Source: JBAXTZ01 sp041666525
Lineage (GTDB): Bacteria > Bacillota > Negativicutes > JBAXTZ01
Length of the DNA: 64,000 nucleotides
Direction: 5' to 3'
Assembly: GCA_041666525.1 (NCBI GenBank)
Contig: JBAYGT010000003.1
Coordinates: 86,624 to 150,623, forward strand
In this document: piece by piece, positions 25,081 through 33,921 of the stretch
Layout of the letters: the number at the start of each line of letters is the position of its first letter
Position numbering within the stretch: position 1 is the stretch's first letter
The notes under the pieces: generated by a model
Databases searched by the model: none
The model's input: the letters and a program-made list of their open reading frames with translations, nothing else
Told to the model about the DNA's origin: nothing
Program-made: the position numbers and the translations under genes

Positions 25081-26484
25081 ATGAATATTAAACTTTCGCT
25101 CAAAGACATAATCTGGAGTTATTTAGGAGTTATTATAAAAGCCGGAGCCAATTTGATAATTCTACCAGTTTGTCTGCGGTATATGAGTGCCGACGAGATG
25201 GGCATGTTCTATATTTTTATGTCGATAAACGCAATGATGTTGTTATTCGACTTGGGTTTTTCACCAACAATAACCAGGTTCGTTTCTTATGCATTTGGCG
25301 GGGCGAAATTAATAACCGGTAAAGGCTTTCTGGATGCAGAGCAACACGGACAGCCTAATTTTGCGTTAATTGGTCAACTGATGCGACTGGCAAAAAAAAT
25401 CTATCTGATAATATCACTAGCGGTGTTAATTGTTCTGGCAATTTTCGGAAGCATCTACATCGACTATGTCGGTAAAGCGCTGCCTTTGGGCTATTTGTTT
25501 ACGGCATGGGCGGTTTTTCTCGGCGGGATAGTACTGAACCTGTTTAATTATTATTGGGCGCCATGTTTGGTCGGTATCGGTAAGGTCAAACTGTTTCAAA
25601 AGGCAAATGTTTATAGTCAGGTGTTTTACCTTTTGATGATAACTGTTTCTGTGCCGTTTGTTAAATATCCGCTAGTTTGCATTGCAGTAGCGTATGCGTT
25701 GAGTGGAATAATCATGCGAAGCATAGCAAAGTACTATTTGAAGATCAGTGTTAATATGAACGATTCGCAGGGCGAAAAAACGATACAGAACGATAAAACA
25801 GTGTTTGCGATTTTATTTGCTAATGCCCGAAAAATTGTGTTGGTAACTGTCGGTTCGTTGCTTGTAAATCAAGGTAGTATGTTCTTGTGTTCGATTTTTT
25901 TCAGTATCAGCACTGTGGCGTCCTTTGGTTTGACCACACAATTGTTTGCGGCGGTGGCAACGATTGGTGCGACTTACGTCCGAACTTTCTTGCCGGCAAT
26001 TAACGAGGCAAGCATGCGGAACAATCACGAGTTGCTGGTTAAGTTACTTGCAAAAAGCGTAGTTGTCGGTTGGAGTATTTTCTTGTGTGGCGTGTTGGCG
26101 ATTGTGGTTGTTTTGCCACATTTTATCTTACTGCTAAAATCGCACACCGAGTTATTACCGGCACCATTGCTACTGTTAGTGGCGTTATATATGTTTTTGG
26201 AATTCAACCATGGACAGATTTTTGCGCTGTTTATTTATGCAAAAAATGAAATACCGTTCGTCATCCCGTCATTGGTTTCGGGCTGCGCTATTGTAATTAT
26301 TGCGGTGTTTAACGTAAAAATTTTGGGTTATGGTTTGGTTGGAATATTAAGCGCGCAATTTTTGGTTCAAGCAGTGTTTCAAAATTGGTATTGGCCGCGG
26401 TTGGTACTAACAAGGATGAATATCAGGATGGACAGTTTACTGGTTATTGGTGCGAGAGAGTTTGTAAATATTTTACGACGTTAG
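25081..26484 (+). CDS. Wzx-like polysaccharide flippase (MOP superfamily)
   Basis: A 467-aa membrane protein with about 12 helices, of the polysaccharide-biosynthesis/MOP exporter type. Such proteins flip lipid-linked repeat units across the inner membrane. The N-terminus (SYLGVIIKAGANLIILPVCLRYMS) and the FDLGFSPTITRFVSYAFGG region resemble Wzx proteins. It opens the + strand half of the locus, opposite the initiating sugar transferase, which fits a Wzx/Wzy pathway. Confidence 0.88.
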   Translation: MNIKLSLKDIIWSYLGVIIKAGANLIILPVCLRYMSADEMGMFYIFMSINAMMLLFDLGFSPTITRFVSYAFGGAKLITGKGFLDAEQHGQPNFALIGQLMRLAKKIYLIISLAVLIVLAIFGSIYIDYVGKALPLGYLFTAWAVFLGGIVLNLFNYYWAPCLVGIGKVKLFQKANVYSQVFYLLMITVSVPFVKYPLVCIAVAYALSGIIMRSIAKYYLKISVNMNDSQGEKTIQNDKTVFAILFANARKIVLVTVGSLLVNQGSMFLCSIFFSISTVASFGLTTQLFAAVATIGATYVRTFLPAINEASMRNNHELLVKLLAKSVVVGWSIFLCGVLAIVVVLPHFILLLKSHTELLPAPLLLLVALYMFLEFNHGQIFALFIYAKNEIPFVIPSLVSGCAIVIIAVFNVKILGYGLVGILSAQFLVQAVFQNWYWPRLVLTRMNIRMDSLLVIGAREFVNILRR

Positions 26485-26548
26485 TAATAAAATGGTGAGG
26501 GGAAATATATTTCTTTGCATTTTTCTTTCTCAACCTAATATTTTTTGC

Positions 26549-26554
26549 TATACT
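26549..26554 (+). promoter_or_regulatory. Extended -10 element before the deacetylase-like gene
   Basis: TATACT preceded by TG at the extended -10 position, without a convincing -35. A 7-bp inverted repeat TAGAATT/AATTCTA (from 26562) lies just downstream and could be a leader hairpin or operator. Confidence 0.4.
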
Positions 26555-26643
26555 TACGCGTATTTAGAATTGGAAAACATCGAAATTCTAGAAAAAAGAG
26601 AGACGGTAAAATTTGATAAAATAGTTTTTAGAGGTGAGTTTAA

Positions 26644-27645
26644 ATGGGGAATTTGTGTATATCGTTTGATTTTGAAATGTATTGGGCATTCATTGGCGAA
26701 CGTGCTTACGATTCATATAAAGCAAATATGCTTGGGAAACGCAAAGCAATACCACGGATACTTGAACTTTTTGAACGGTACGATATTCATGCCAGTTGGG
26801 CAACCGTTGGGCTTATTATGTGTGAAGACGGCGAAGAGCTGGAGGGTTACCGCCCGAAAAAAATGCCATCATATTTGGCTAATGCCATTTCTCCATATAA
26901 GTATTTGTCATCTAAAAAGACGCAGTCAAGGCTGAAAAGCGACGCGGAATTCAAAAAATGCCATTTTGCGCCGGATTTGGTGCGCACGATTCTTGATTGT
27001 CCGAATCAAGAGTTGGCAACGCATACGTTTTCACATTATTATTGTAACGAACCCGGGCAGACTATTGATGAGTTTGATGCCGATATCGAGGCTGCAAAAA
27101 AAATTGCGCTGAATAAATTTGGCGTGGATATTAAGAGTATAATATTTCCGCGCCACCAAACCAACAAACAGTGCTTGGATGTATGTTTTAAACATGGAAT
27201 AAAGTGTTATCGCGGTAATCAAAAATCGTGGCTGTTTAATGATGTTGATTCGCAGAAAGATTCATTGATTAAAAAAACATTACGCTATGCGGATAATTTT
27301 TTTAATTTAACTGGCTCTAATATCAGCCACATTTATACCCGAAAAAATAATTTGATAAATATTCCGGCAAGTTTCTTTCTTCGACCATACGATAAAAGGT
27401 TTGCATTGCTAAATTGTTTCCGCCTGCAGCGAATAAAAAATGCCATGAAAAATGCGGCGAATACTGACCACGTTTGTCATCTTTGGTTACATCCGCATAA
27501 TTATGGTGTAGATATTGAAGAGAATTTAACTTTTTTGAACGAAATATTTGAATATTATACGCAATTAAACAAAGAAAGCGGCTTTAAGTCCTTAAACATG
27601 AAAGAACTGGCGGATGAACACGAACAGACAGGAATTGCATGGTGA
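26644..27645 (+). CDS. Polysaccharide deacetylase-like protein (NodB fold)
   Basis: A 333-aa protein with the NodB-type motif order: SFDFEMYW near residue 9 in place of the usual TFDDG, THTFSH (HxxxH metal ligands) near residue 122, IIFPRHQ in place of the arginine motif, and LWLHPHNYG near the C-terminus. It lacks a signal peptide, so it would act in the cytoplasm on a lipid-linked or nucleotide-linked sugar. ATG 26644 follows AGAGGTGAG. An overlapping 147-aa frame starting at 26492 is not the gene. Family membership is good; activity is uncertain. Confidence 0.78.
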   Translation: MGNLCISFDFEMYWAFIGERAYDSYKANMLGKRKAIPRILELFERYDIHASWATVGLIMCEDGEELEGYRPKKMPSYLANAISPYKYLSSKKTQSRLKSDAEFKKCHFAPDLVRTILDCPNQELATHTFSHYYCNEPGQTIDEFDADIEAAKKIALNKFGVDIKSIIFPRHQTNKQCLDVCFKHGIKCYRGNQKSWLFNDVDSQKDSLIKKTLRYADNFFNLTGSNISHIYTRKNNLINIPASFFLRPYDKRFALLNCFRLQRIKNAMKNAANTDHVCHLWLHPHNYGVDIEENLTFLNEIFEYYTQLNKESGFKSLNMKELADEHEQTGIAW

Positions 27646-27671
27646 TGTTCGCTTGAAATTAATGTTTTTGA

Positions 27672-27700
27672 TTGACGGTTTTAAGAAATTGTGGTATAAT
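27672..27700 (+). promoter_or_regulatory. Strong promoter of the inverse autotransporter gene
   Basis: TTGACG (27672-27677), a 17-base spacer and TATAAT (27695-27700). Immediately downstream, CGCGAC (27702-27707) pairs with GTCGCG (27713-27718), giving a hairpin at the very 5' end of the transcript that may stabilise the message. Confidence 0.8.
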
Positions 27701-27782
27701 GCGCGACGCGTAGTCGCGTTGTGTAATTGCTGGCTACAATAAATAAAATCAAATTCATTAGCAGGAGTTTCAGGGAGAAAAA

Positions 27783-30700
27783 GTGTTAGATAGATGCAGG
27801 AAACTGGTTATTTATATAGTTTTGGCAGCTTTCGTTTGTAATTATTGCCAAATAACGGCGTATGCAACCGGAGCAGAATTGACTGATGCAGATCAGCAAC
27901 AGGCGCAATCGGAAAAATACCGGTTTACGTCGGTTGCTGTTTCTGATACGCCCGGCAGCGCCAGTGCAGATAGTCAGAATATAAACGCGCTTAACAGCAT
28001 GGTTTCGGCGGTTCAGGCTTGGTTGCAAAACGGTAGCGGTCCGGATTGGTTAAAACGCACTACGGTGCGCTTGGGCTTTTCGTCACAATACAATACTTTG
28101 TTTTCAATCGATACCATTCAGCCGTTTATGTTGAAAAATGAGGCGGCATTGTTTTGGCAAGCGAGCTACACGCGTGATTCGCAAGATATGGCAAACAGTG
28201 CGGTGAATTTTGGTGTCGGTTATCGAAAAATCGTCAACGATTCGGCAATAATCGGGGTAAATGCTTTTGTTGATCAAGCGCTTGCTAATAGTCATACCCG
28301 CGCTGGTATCGGCGAAGAACTATTGTTTTCGAATTTGGAAATTCGTTCCAATCAATATATTGGTTTGACAAATCCGGTGTTTATTTCGACTGCTAGTGGT
28401 ATGGACACTTTGGAACGGGTTGTTAACGGTGTCGATTATGAGGTCGGCGGCAGCACGGTGCTAGCGCCATGGTTGGGAGTGTTTTTGCAAGGTTCGCATT
28501 GGTGGTTGTTAGATAACAACCAAACTATGCAGGGGAATTTAAACTCCTATAATGTACAGAATAATATCGGTGTGCGCGTTAATCTGGCGCTCACTCAACA
28601 GCTTCAGCTTGAAGCCGGTGTTAATGGCAATTATGGTGGTGGCGCTGCTAATCAGTCAGGTGTTAACCAATATGTCAAGGTTGATTTCAACCTCGCCAGT
28701 GACGCGGTCCGGGCCGCGCTGTTTGGACCAGAAGTACCGGTCGCAGAGAGCAGCGATGTTCATAACAAATTACTGCAAATCGTTCGACGTGAAAACATCA
28801 TCATGACGCAACAATATCAGACACCATCCAAAGCAGCAGTGGTTGTGGCGGTGCAATATGCCGACAATAGCCCGGCGGCCAGTGTTCCAGTAGTGGCAAC
28901 TCAGACCAATGGAGCGCGCTTGACTACACAGGCGAAGACTGATGCTAACGGTAATGCCAGTTTTCAAAATCTTAATTACGGCAGCTACAATCTTACCGCT
29001 GTGGTTTCCGGAAATGAATATACGGTAGCGCAAACTATATCTGACGATAGCAATAAGGCTGTTACTATCTTGACTCAGGAAGCGTATCTTCAGAAAAACA
29101 AAACGATGATAACCGCACTGGCAAAATATACCGACGGTGTTCCAACAGACGGATATACTGCCTATCTGCTTGATGAAAAAGGTAAAGTCCAAGATAAAGC
29201 TGAACTTGTTGGCGGGAAAGCGGTATTCAGTAAATGTACGCCTGGAAAATACAGCGTGCGGGTATATTTTAACGATGATCCCGATAACAAATATGGCAAA
29301 TTCTATGAAACTGAACAAACGAATTATGCGGCTGGCGAATACACCGCACTGATTAATAATGTAAATTCTCCGGCTACGGTTACATTGAAAGTGAATTATT
29401 CCGATCGCACAGATAGTGCGGTAGATAATGCAAAAATAACACTTGCTCATGTATCAGCCGAGAGTGATGTGAAGAATATAATCGCCGAAGGGAGAACGGA
29501 CAAGAATGGTTCGGTCTCTTTCGCTGGAATTTTGGCCGGAACAGCAGAAGTGACAGTGTTTGACAAGCAGCGCGATTTTGCCAGCATTGTTGAAATCAAA
29601 GAAAGTGTTGCTGATAATAATGCAAGCGTAGTGTTACCGGCAGCGACGTTCAATGTTCCGGTGGTTTATGCTGATAATACGCCGGCGCGTTTGGTAAACG
29701 TCGTAGCTCAGCCGCAGGCACATCCGGAATTAGCTGTGTCAACAACTACCAACGGTAATGGATTGGCGATTATCGATGGTTTGACGCCAAATATTGTTTA
29801 TGACGTTTATGCAAAATTGAACGGTGAAACATATGATTGTGGTAACGAAATTGGTTATGCCGGTGAAACAAAACTGACAAAAACAATTACTGTTCCCAAA
29901 AAAGAAATTGATGCAACTGTAGACGTAAAGGTTGCTTACGATACCGGAACAGCGGTGGAAAAATCTAAACTAGTTGTATCTACCTTCAATGAAGATGCGC
30001 AAAAATGGCAATATTATCGCACGGTCTATACTGATGCCGCCGGCAATGCAACGTTTCCGGCGCTTGGTAAATTGCGTATCGAAGAAGAATATTACGGGGC
30101 GGCGTCAAAACCGGTATTTATCGATGTTTCCAAAAAAACAACCGAACAGGTTAATATTATCAAACAATCGGCAAAACTGACGTTGGCAGTTAATAAAGAT
30201 GGCGTGCCGGCTGACTGTAATTATGTTGAAATTTCGCGTATGAATGAAGGTAAAATCAATACGAACGGCGATCAAAAGATTGTGGTCAAAACTAAAAAAG
30301 AAGGAACGGCGGTCGCGTTGCCAATCGGCCGATATCAGTTGCTGGCAGTTATTCCCGGAATGCCGCGGGCCCTGGTTACCGGCTATGAATTGCATAGTGA
30401 TCAGCAAACGACTTTGCAAATCAGTTCCAATGACACCCCAAGTGTGTTGACTGTTAACGCAAGTCATTTGACCAGTAATGTTCCGGCCGAGAAAGCCAAT
30501 TTGACTTTGTATCGTATTCCGCAGCAAGGCAGTAGTGAACGCACGCTTGTCGGTAGTACGACAACGAACACTGATGGTAAAGGCCGATTTAGCGGACTGG
30601 ATAAAGGCTGGTATTATATCAAACTGGAATACAGAGGCTATCAGGACTACGCCGAGAGTTATGTTGAAGGCGAACGGATAATATCTTTTGGCACTTTGCC

Positions 30701-31520
30701 AAGCGGTAATTTTACAGTATTCACGGCAAATCGCGACCAACGTCTGTCGTTTGCCGATGTGACAATTACCCGTCTCAGCGAGGGTTATATTCGCGCCAAC
30801 ACCAAAACTATCAGTGTGAAATCAGATGCTGACGGCGTGGCGCCGCTGTGGTGTCTGCCGACGGGAGAATATAGTATTACCGCCAGGTATCAGTATCCTG
30901 GCGAACCGGTTATGGAAAGCACTGTGACTAGAAATCTGGCATTCAACGCTTGGGACAACGTTACAATCGACTTCGAAAAATATTGGAGTGTTGCAGTTGA
31001 TGCAAAATACACCAATAATATGCCGGTTGCCGGGGTGAATGTTGAAATGAATTACCTTTCGGCCAAATTGCGTGGCGTTACAGACGTAAACGGCAGAGTG
31101 GTGTTTACACAGAATCAACCTTTTTCCGGGCCGCTGACCTGTAGTTTTATGGGTGACAGCCAGAATTTAGGGAATGTAAAAGCTACTTATAATGCGATAA
31201 ATCCACTGCCGGCAATTTATTCGTTATCCGGCATCAATGTGCGTGCTATCAGTAAAAATGCCAAACCGTTGGCACTTGCGGAAGTTACTTTGCTAAAAGA
31301 TGGCTCGGTAATTGCGACGCGCAGAACGGACTTTTTTGGCAGTGTTTCGTTTGGTGATCTGACGCCCGGGAAATATTCAATAAAAGTCGGAAAAACAACC
31401 AGTCAAACGACGCTTGGTTATAAGGAAACAAAAAATATTATTGTTCGCAGCCGGTTTATGCTGGAGAATGATAGTTATGCCGCGGTCAATTTGGACGAGC
31501 AGGAATTTGACGTTGAATAG
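27783..31520 (+). CDS. Intimin/invasin-like inverse autotransporter adhesin
   Basis: A 1245-aa predicted outer-membrane adhesin. A signal peptide (about residues 1-28, ending near ITAYA) is followed by an inverse-autotransporter beta-barrel region at roughly 80-320 (LGFSSQYNTLFSIDTIQPF, FGVGYRKIVNDSAIIGVNAF, GVDYEVGGSTVLAPWLGVFL). About ten tandem Ig-like/carboxypeptidase-regulatory-like domains then extend outward, each ending in a variant of TDANGNASFQNLNYGSYNLT. No C-terminal lectin domain is recognisable. GTG 27783 follows AGGGAGAAAA. It sits inside the polysaccharide locus between a deacetylase-like gene and glycosyltransferases, but has its own promoter and terminator. Confidence 0.88.
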   Translation: MLDRCRKLVIYIVLAAFVCNYCQITAYATGAELTDADQQQAQSEKYRFTSVAVSDTPGSASADSQNINALNSMVSAVQAWLQNGSGPDWLKRTTVRLGFSSQYNTLFSIDTIQPFMLKNEAALFWQASYTRDSQDMANSAVNFGVGYRKIVNDSAIIGVNAFVDQALANSHTRAGIGEELLFSNLEIRSNQYIGLTNPVFISTASGMDTLERVVNGVDYEVGGSTVLAPWLGVFLQGSHWWLLDNNQTMQGNLNSYNVQNNIGVRVNLALTQQLQLEAGVNGNYGGGAANQSGVNQYVKVDFNLASDAVRAALFGPEVPVAESSDVHNKLLQIVRRENIIMTQQYQTPSKAAVVVAVQYADNSPAASVPVVATQTNGARLTTQAKTDANGNASFQNLNYGSYNLTAVVSGNEYTVAQTISDDSNKAVTILTQEAYLQKNKTMITALAKYTDGVPTDGYTAYLLDEKGKVQDKAELVGGKAVFSKCTPGKYSVRVYFNDDPDNKYGKFYETEQTNYAAGEYTALINNVNSPATVTLKVNYSDRTDSAVDNAKITLAHVSAESDVKNIIAEGRTDKNGSVSFAGILAGTAEVTVFDKQRDFASIVEIKESVADNNASVVLPAATFNVPVVYADNTPARLVNVVAQPQAHPELAVSTTTNGNGLAIIDGLTPNIVYDVYAKLNGETYDCGNEIGYAGETKLTKTITVPKKEIDATVDVKVAYDTGTAVEKSKLVVSTFNEDAQKWQYYRTVYTDAAGNATFPALGKLRIEEEYYGAASKPVFIDVSKKTTEQVNIIKQSAKLTLAVNKDGVPADCNYVEISRMNEGKINTNGDQKIVVKTKKEGTAVALPIGRYQLLAVIPGMPRALVTGYELHSDQQTTLQISSNDTPSVLTVNASHLTSNVPAEKANLTLYRIPQQGSSERTLVGSTTTNTDGKGRFSGLDKGWYYIKLEYRGYQDYAESYVEGERIISFGTLPSGNFTVFTANRDQRLSFADVTITRLSEGYIRANTKTISVKSDADGVAPLWCLPTGEYSITARYQYPGEPVMESTVTRNLAFNAWDNVTIDFEKYWSVAVDAKYTNNMPVAGVNVEMNYLSAKLRGVTDVNGRVVFTQNQPFSGPLTCSFMGDSQNLGNVKATYNAINPLPAIYSLSGINVRAISKNAKPLALAEVTLLKDGSVIATRRTDFFGSVSFGDLTPGKYSIKVGKTTSQTTLGYKETKNIIVRSRFMLENDSYAAVNLDEQEFDVE

Positions 31521-31531
31521 GTACAGCACAC

Positions 31532-31572
31532 AAAAACCTCGTTAAGATGAATATCTTAGCGTGGTTTTTTCT
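31532..31572 (+). terminator. Terminator after the adhesin gene
   Basis: AAAACCTCGTTAAGAT pairs with ATCTTAGCGTGGTTTT (one mismatch, one G-U) followed by more T residues. Confidence 0.75.
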
Positions 31573-31605
31573 TTTATCCGTGTCCATGCTGTTTTGAAGT
31601 TTGTT

Positions 31606-31634
31606 TTGCACAATTATATTACGTATTGTATAAT
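31606..31634 (+). promoter_or_regulatory. Promoter of the glycosyltransferase-polymerase operon
   Basis: TTGCAC (31606-31611), a 17-base spacer and TATAAT (31629-31634), about 50 bases before the first GT4 gene. It probably drives the long + strand series that follows. Confidence 0.7.
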
Positions 31635-31682
31635 AAATCGGCGTGTGCAATTAAAAATTAGAAACGTCTTTGTGGGGGAACA

Positions 31683-32816
31683 ATGCGAAAAATAAGGGTC
31701 GTTCACATAATTTCTGGAACTACTCACGGCGGAGCTGAGCGAATGTTGCAAAAGATTGTGCGGTTTACTGATAAAAGCCGTTATTGTGCAGAAATAATTT
31801 CGTTGAACGGCATTGGCGTGGTTGGGCAAGAAATGCTGGATGAAGGCATGACCGTACACAGTTTTTCGTTGAAATCATGGAAAATCTTTTTTTCATTGAT
31901 TGCGCTTGCCAGATTGTTGCGGACTATTAAACCAGATATTGTGCAGACGTGGATGTATCACGGCGATTTTTTTGGCGGTGTATTGGCAAAAATCTGTACT
32001 AAAGCCAAGATAATTTGGGGTATCCGGGTAACTTTGGACGGTAAGAATCTTGAACAGCGCAGTACCTGGGTATTAGCATACATAAATGCACTGCTTTCGC
32101 ATTTTATTCCTGACGTTATCATAAGTAATTCGGTTGATGGCAGAGATTCACATATCCGGAGTGGTTATGCAAGAAAAAAATTCGTTTTGGTTCCGAATGG
32201 TTTTGAGACTGAACGGTATCAGTTCGATAAAATTAAGCGGATAAAGTCACGTACTGAATGGCAGATTGGTGACGGTGATTTTGTTATCGGCATGGCTGGA
32301 CGTTATGTCAAACAAAAAGACTGGTTGACTTTTTTTAAGCTGATTGCTGATTTGTGCAAGCACAATCCAAACATTAAAGCGGTTGTTTGCGGTTCGAAGA
32401 TGGATAATGGCAACCCGGCGCTCGGCGCAGTTATTGATGAATTACAAATTCGGGACAGGATTGTTATGCTGGGACCGATAAGCAATATGATAGACTTTTA
32501 TTGCGGGTTGGATTTGTTCGCGTTGACTTCGATTTTTGAGGGGTTTCCTAATGTGGTCGGCGAAGCGTTGGCGATAGGTCTTCCTTGTGTGGTAACCAAT
32601 GCCGGAGAGTGCCGGGAATTGGTCGAAGCATGTTACGTCGCGCCATGTGGCGCGGTTTCCGCATTAAGTGCGATGTGCCAGCGGATTATTGATATGGATG
32701 ATTTGCAACTTGTAAAATATAAAAGCGAGTTGGCACATTCGTTGCGTGCGAGATATGACATCAAAAATATTGTGCAGCTACAGCAAGAAATATATGATAG
32801 CTTGGTGCACGGTTAG
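31683..32816 (+). CDS. GT4-family glycosyltransferase A
   Basis: A 377-aa GT-B fold glycosyltransferase. The N-terminal VVHIISGTTHGGAERML loop and the C-terminal donor-binding region (VIGMAGRYVKQKDW, LFALTSIFEGFPNVVGEALAIGLP with the EGFPNVxxEA signature) place it in family GT4. It adds a sugar to a lipid-linked repeat unit at the inner membrane; donor and acceptor cannot be told. RBS GTGGGGGAAC precedes ATG 31683. Confidence 0.9.
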   Translation: MRKIRVVHIISGTTHGGAERMLQKIVRFTDKSRYCAEIISLNGIGVVGQEMLDEGMTVHSFSLKSWKIFFSLIALARLLRTIKPDIVQTWMYHGDFFGGVLAKICTKAKIIWGIRVTLDGKNLEQRSTWVLAYINALLSHFIPDVIISNSVDGRDSHIRSGYARKKFVLVPNGFETERYQFDKIKRIKSRTEWQIGDGDFVIGMAGRYVKQKDWLTFFKLIADLCKHNPNIKAVVCGSKMDNGNPALGAVIDELQIRDRIVMLGPISNMIDFYCGLDLFALTSIFEGFPNVVGEALAIGLPCVVTNAGECRELVEACYVAPCGAVSALSAMCQRIIDMDDLQLVKYKSELAHSLRARYDIKNIVQLQQEIYDSLVHG

Positions 32817-32849
32817 TAATTATTTTTTAGCTGCAGAGAGGGGTTGTTT

Positions 32850-33893
32850 ATGATTGAGGCAGGCAGACCACTGAAGGTTGCCGCTTTTACCGGTAACAAT
32901 CGCCAGCCTAGTTCACGGTTTCGCGTCCGTCAATATATTCGTCCGCTAAAAAACGAGAATGTTGAAATGACAGATTTTTCTTGTCGCTCAGGGGTTTATG
33001 CCCCAGAGAACAAATATCTGCGGCCAATTTGGGGTGTTGCAAATTTAGCTGAGCATTTTGTTGCGGCGGTACGGTCACATCGTTATGATGTTACATTGTT
33101 AAACAGAGAATTCTTAGCAACTTATTATACTTTGGAATGGTTAACCAAGGCACCGCGAGTATTTGATATCGATGATGCGATATATACGCACCGCCGTGGC
33201 GGTGGATTTGTAGACAAATTGCTTCAAATTTCATCTGCGGTCATTTGCGGACATGAATACTTGGCTGAATATTGCCGGCGAATTAACCATAATGTCTACA
33301 TTGTCCCGACATCTGTAGATGTTAAGCGTTTTATTCCGAGCGTGAAGACTGCCACTAGCGGTAAAATCATTGGTTGGTCTGGACAACAAAACGGATTGCA
33401 ATATGTATATGCAATTGAAGATGGATTAAAAAAAGTCCTTGCTGCAAACAAAAATGCCAAATTACGGATTGTTTGCGACAAAGCGCCAAAATTTCGTTCA
33501 ATTCCGGATGAACAACTGGAATATTTCAAGTGGACGGCAAACGATGAGGTGCAGTTGTTGCAGCAAATGGATATAGGCTTAATGCCGCTTACCGATAATG
33601 AGTTTAGCCGTGGTAAATGCAGTTTTAAGATGTTGACCTATATGGCTTGCGGTGTTCCGGTCGTCGTGTCGCCTGTGGGAATGAATCTGGAAGTAATGTG
33701 CGATGGCGAAGCCGGTTTTTTTGCGAATACTGACTTAGACTGGTATGACAGAATCACGACGCTGTTGAAGGATGATAAACTAAGTGCAGTTTGCGGCGTG
33801 CGTGGTCGTGAAATTGTTGAACAACGGTTTTCTGTGCAAATTAATGCAAAAAAAATTGCTGCGATTTTACGTTCAGTAAGTAATAACCACTAA
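32850..33893 (+). CDS. GT4-like glycosyltransferase B
   Basis: A 347-aa GT-B type protein, more divergent than its neighbours. The N-terminus (FTGNNRQPSSRFRVRQYIRPL) and the donor-binding half (IIGWSGQQNGLQYVYAIED, KCSFKMLTYMACGVPVVVSPVG) match glycosyltransferases of exopolysaccharide loci. ATG 32850, with GAGAGGGG a few bases upstream, is preferred over the TTG at 32844. It is separated from the preceding GT4 by a 33-base gap. Confidence 0.82.
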   Translation: MIEAGRPLKVAAFTGNNRQPSSRFRVRQYIRPLKNENVEMTDFSCRSGVYAPENKYLRPIWGVANLAEHFVAAVRSHRYDVTLLNREFLATYYTLEWLTKAPRVFDIDDAIYTHRRGGGFVDKLLQISSAVICGHEYLAEYCRRINHNVYIVPTSVDVKRFIPSVKTATSGKIIGWSGQQNGLQYVYAIEDGLKKVLAANKNAKLRIVCDKAPKFRSIPDEQLEYFKWTANDEVQLLQQMDIGLMPLTDNEFSRGKCSFKMLTYMACGVPVVVSPVGMNLEVMCDGEAGFFANTDLDWYDRITTLLKDDKLSAVCGVRGREIVEQRFSVQINAKKIAAILRSVSNNH

Positions 33894-33921
33894 AAAAGTA
33901 AATAGTTGACAGGAAAAAAAT

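Noticed and set aside
26492..26935. 147-aa frame overlapping the deacetylase-like gene
   Set aside because: It overlaps the start of a gene with clear NodB-type motifs and a good ribosome site, has no family features, and ends inside that gene in another frame.
28770..29450. 226-aa minus-strand frame inside the adhesin gene
   Set aside because: It is antisense to the repeat region of the inverse autotransporter, with no supporting signals.
27783..31520. Tandem adhesin domains as a DNA repeat or CRISPR-like array
   Set aside because: The repeats are visible only at protein level and are highly diverged in DNA; no short direct repeats with spacers were seen anywhere in the window.
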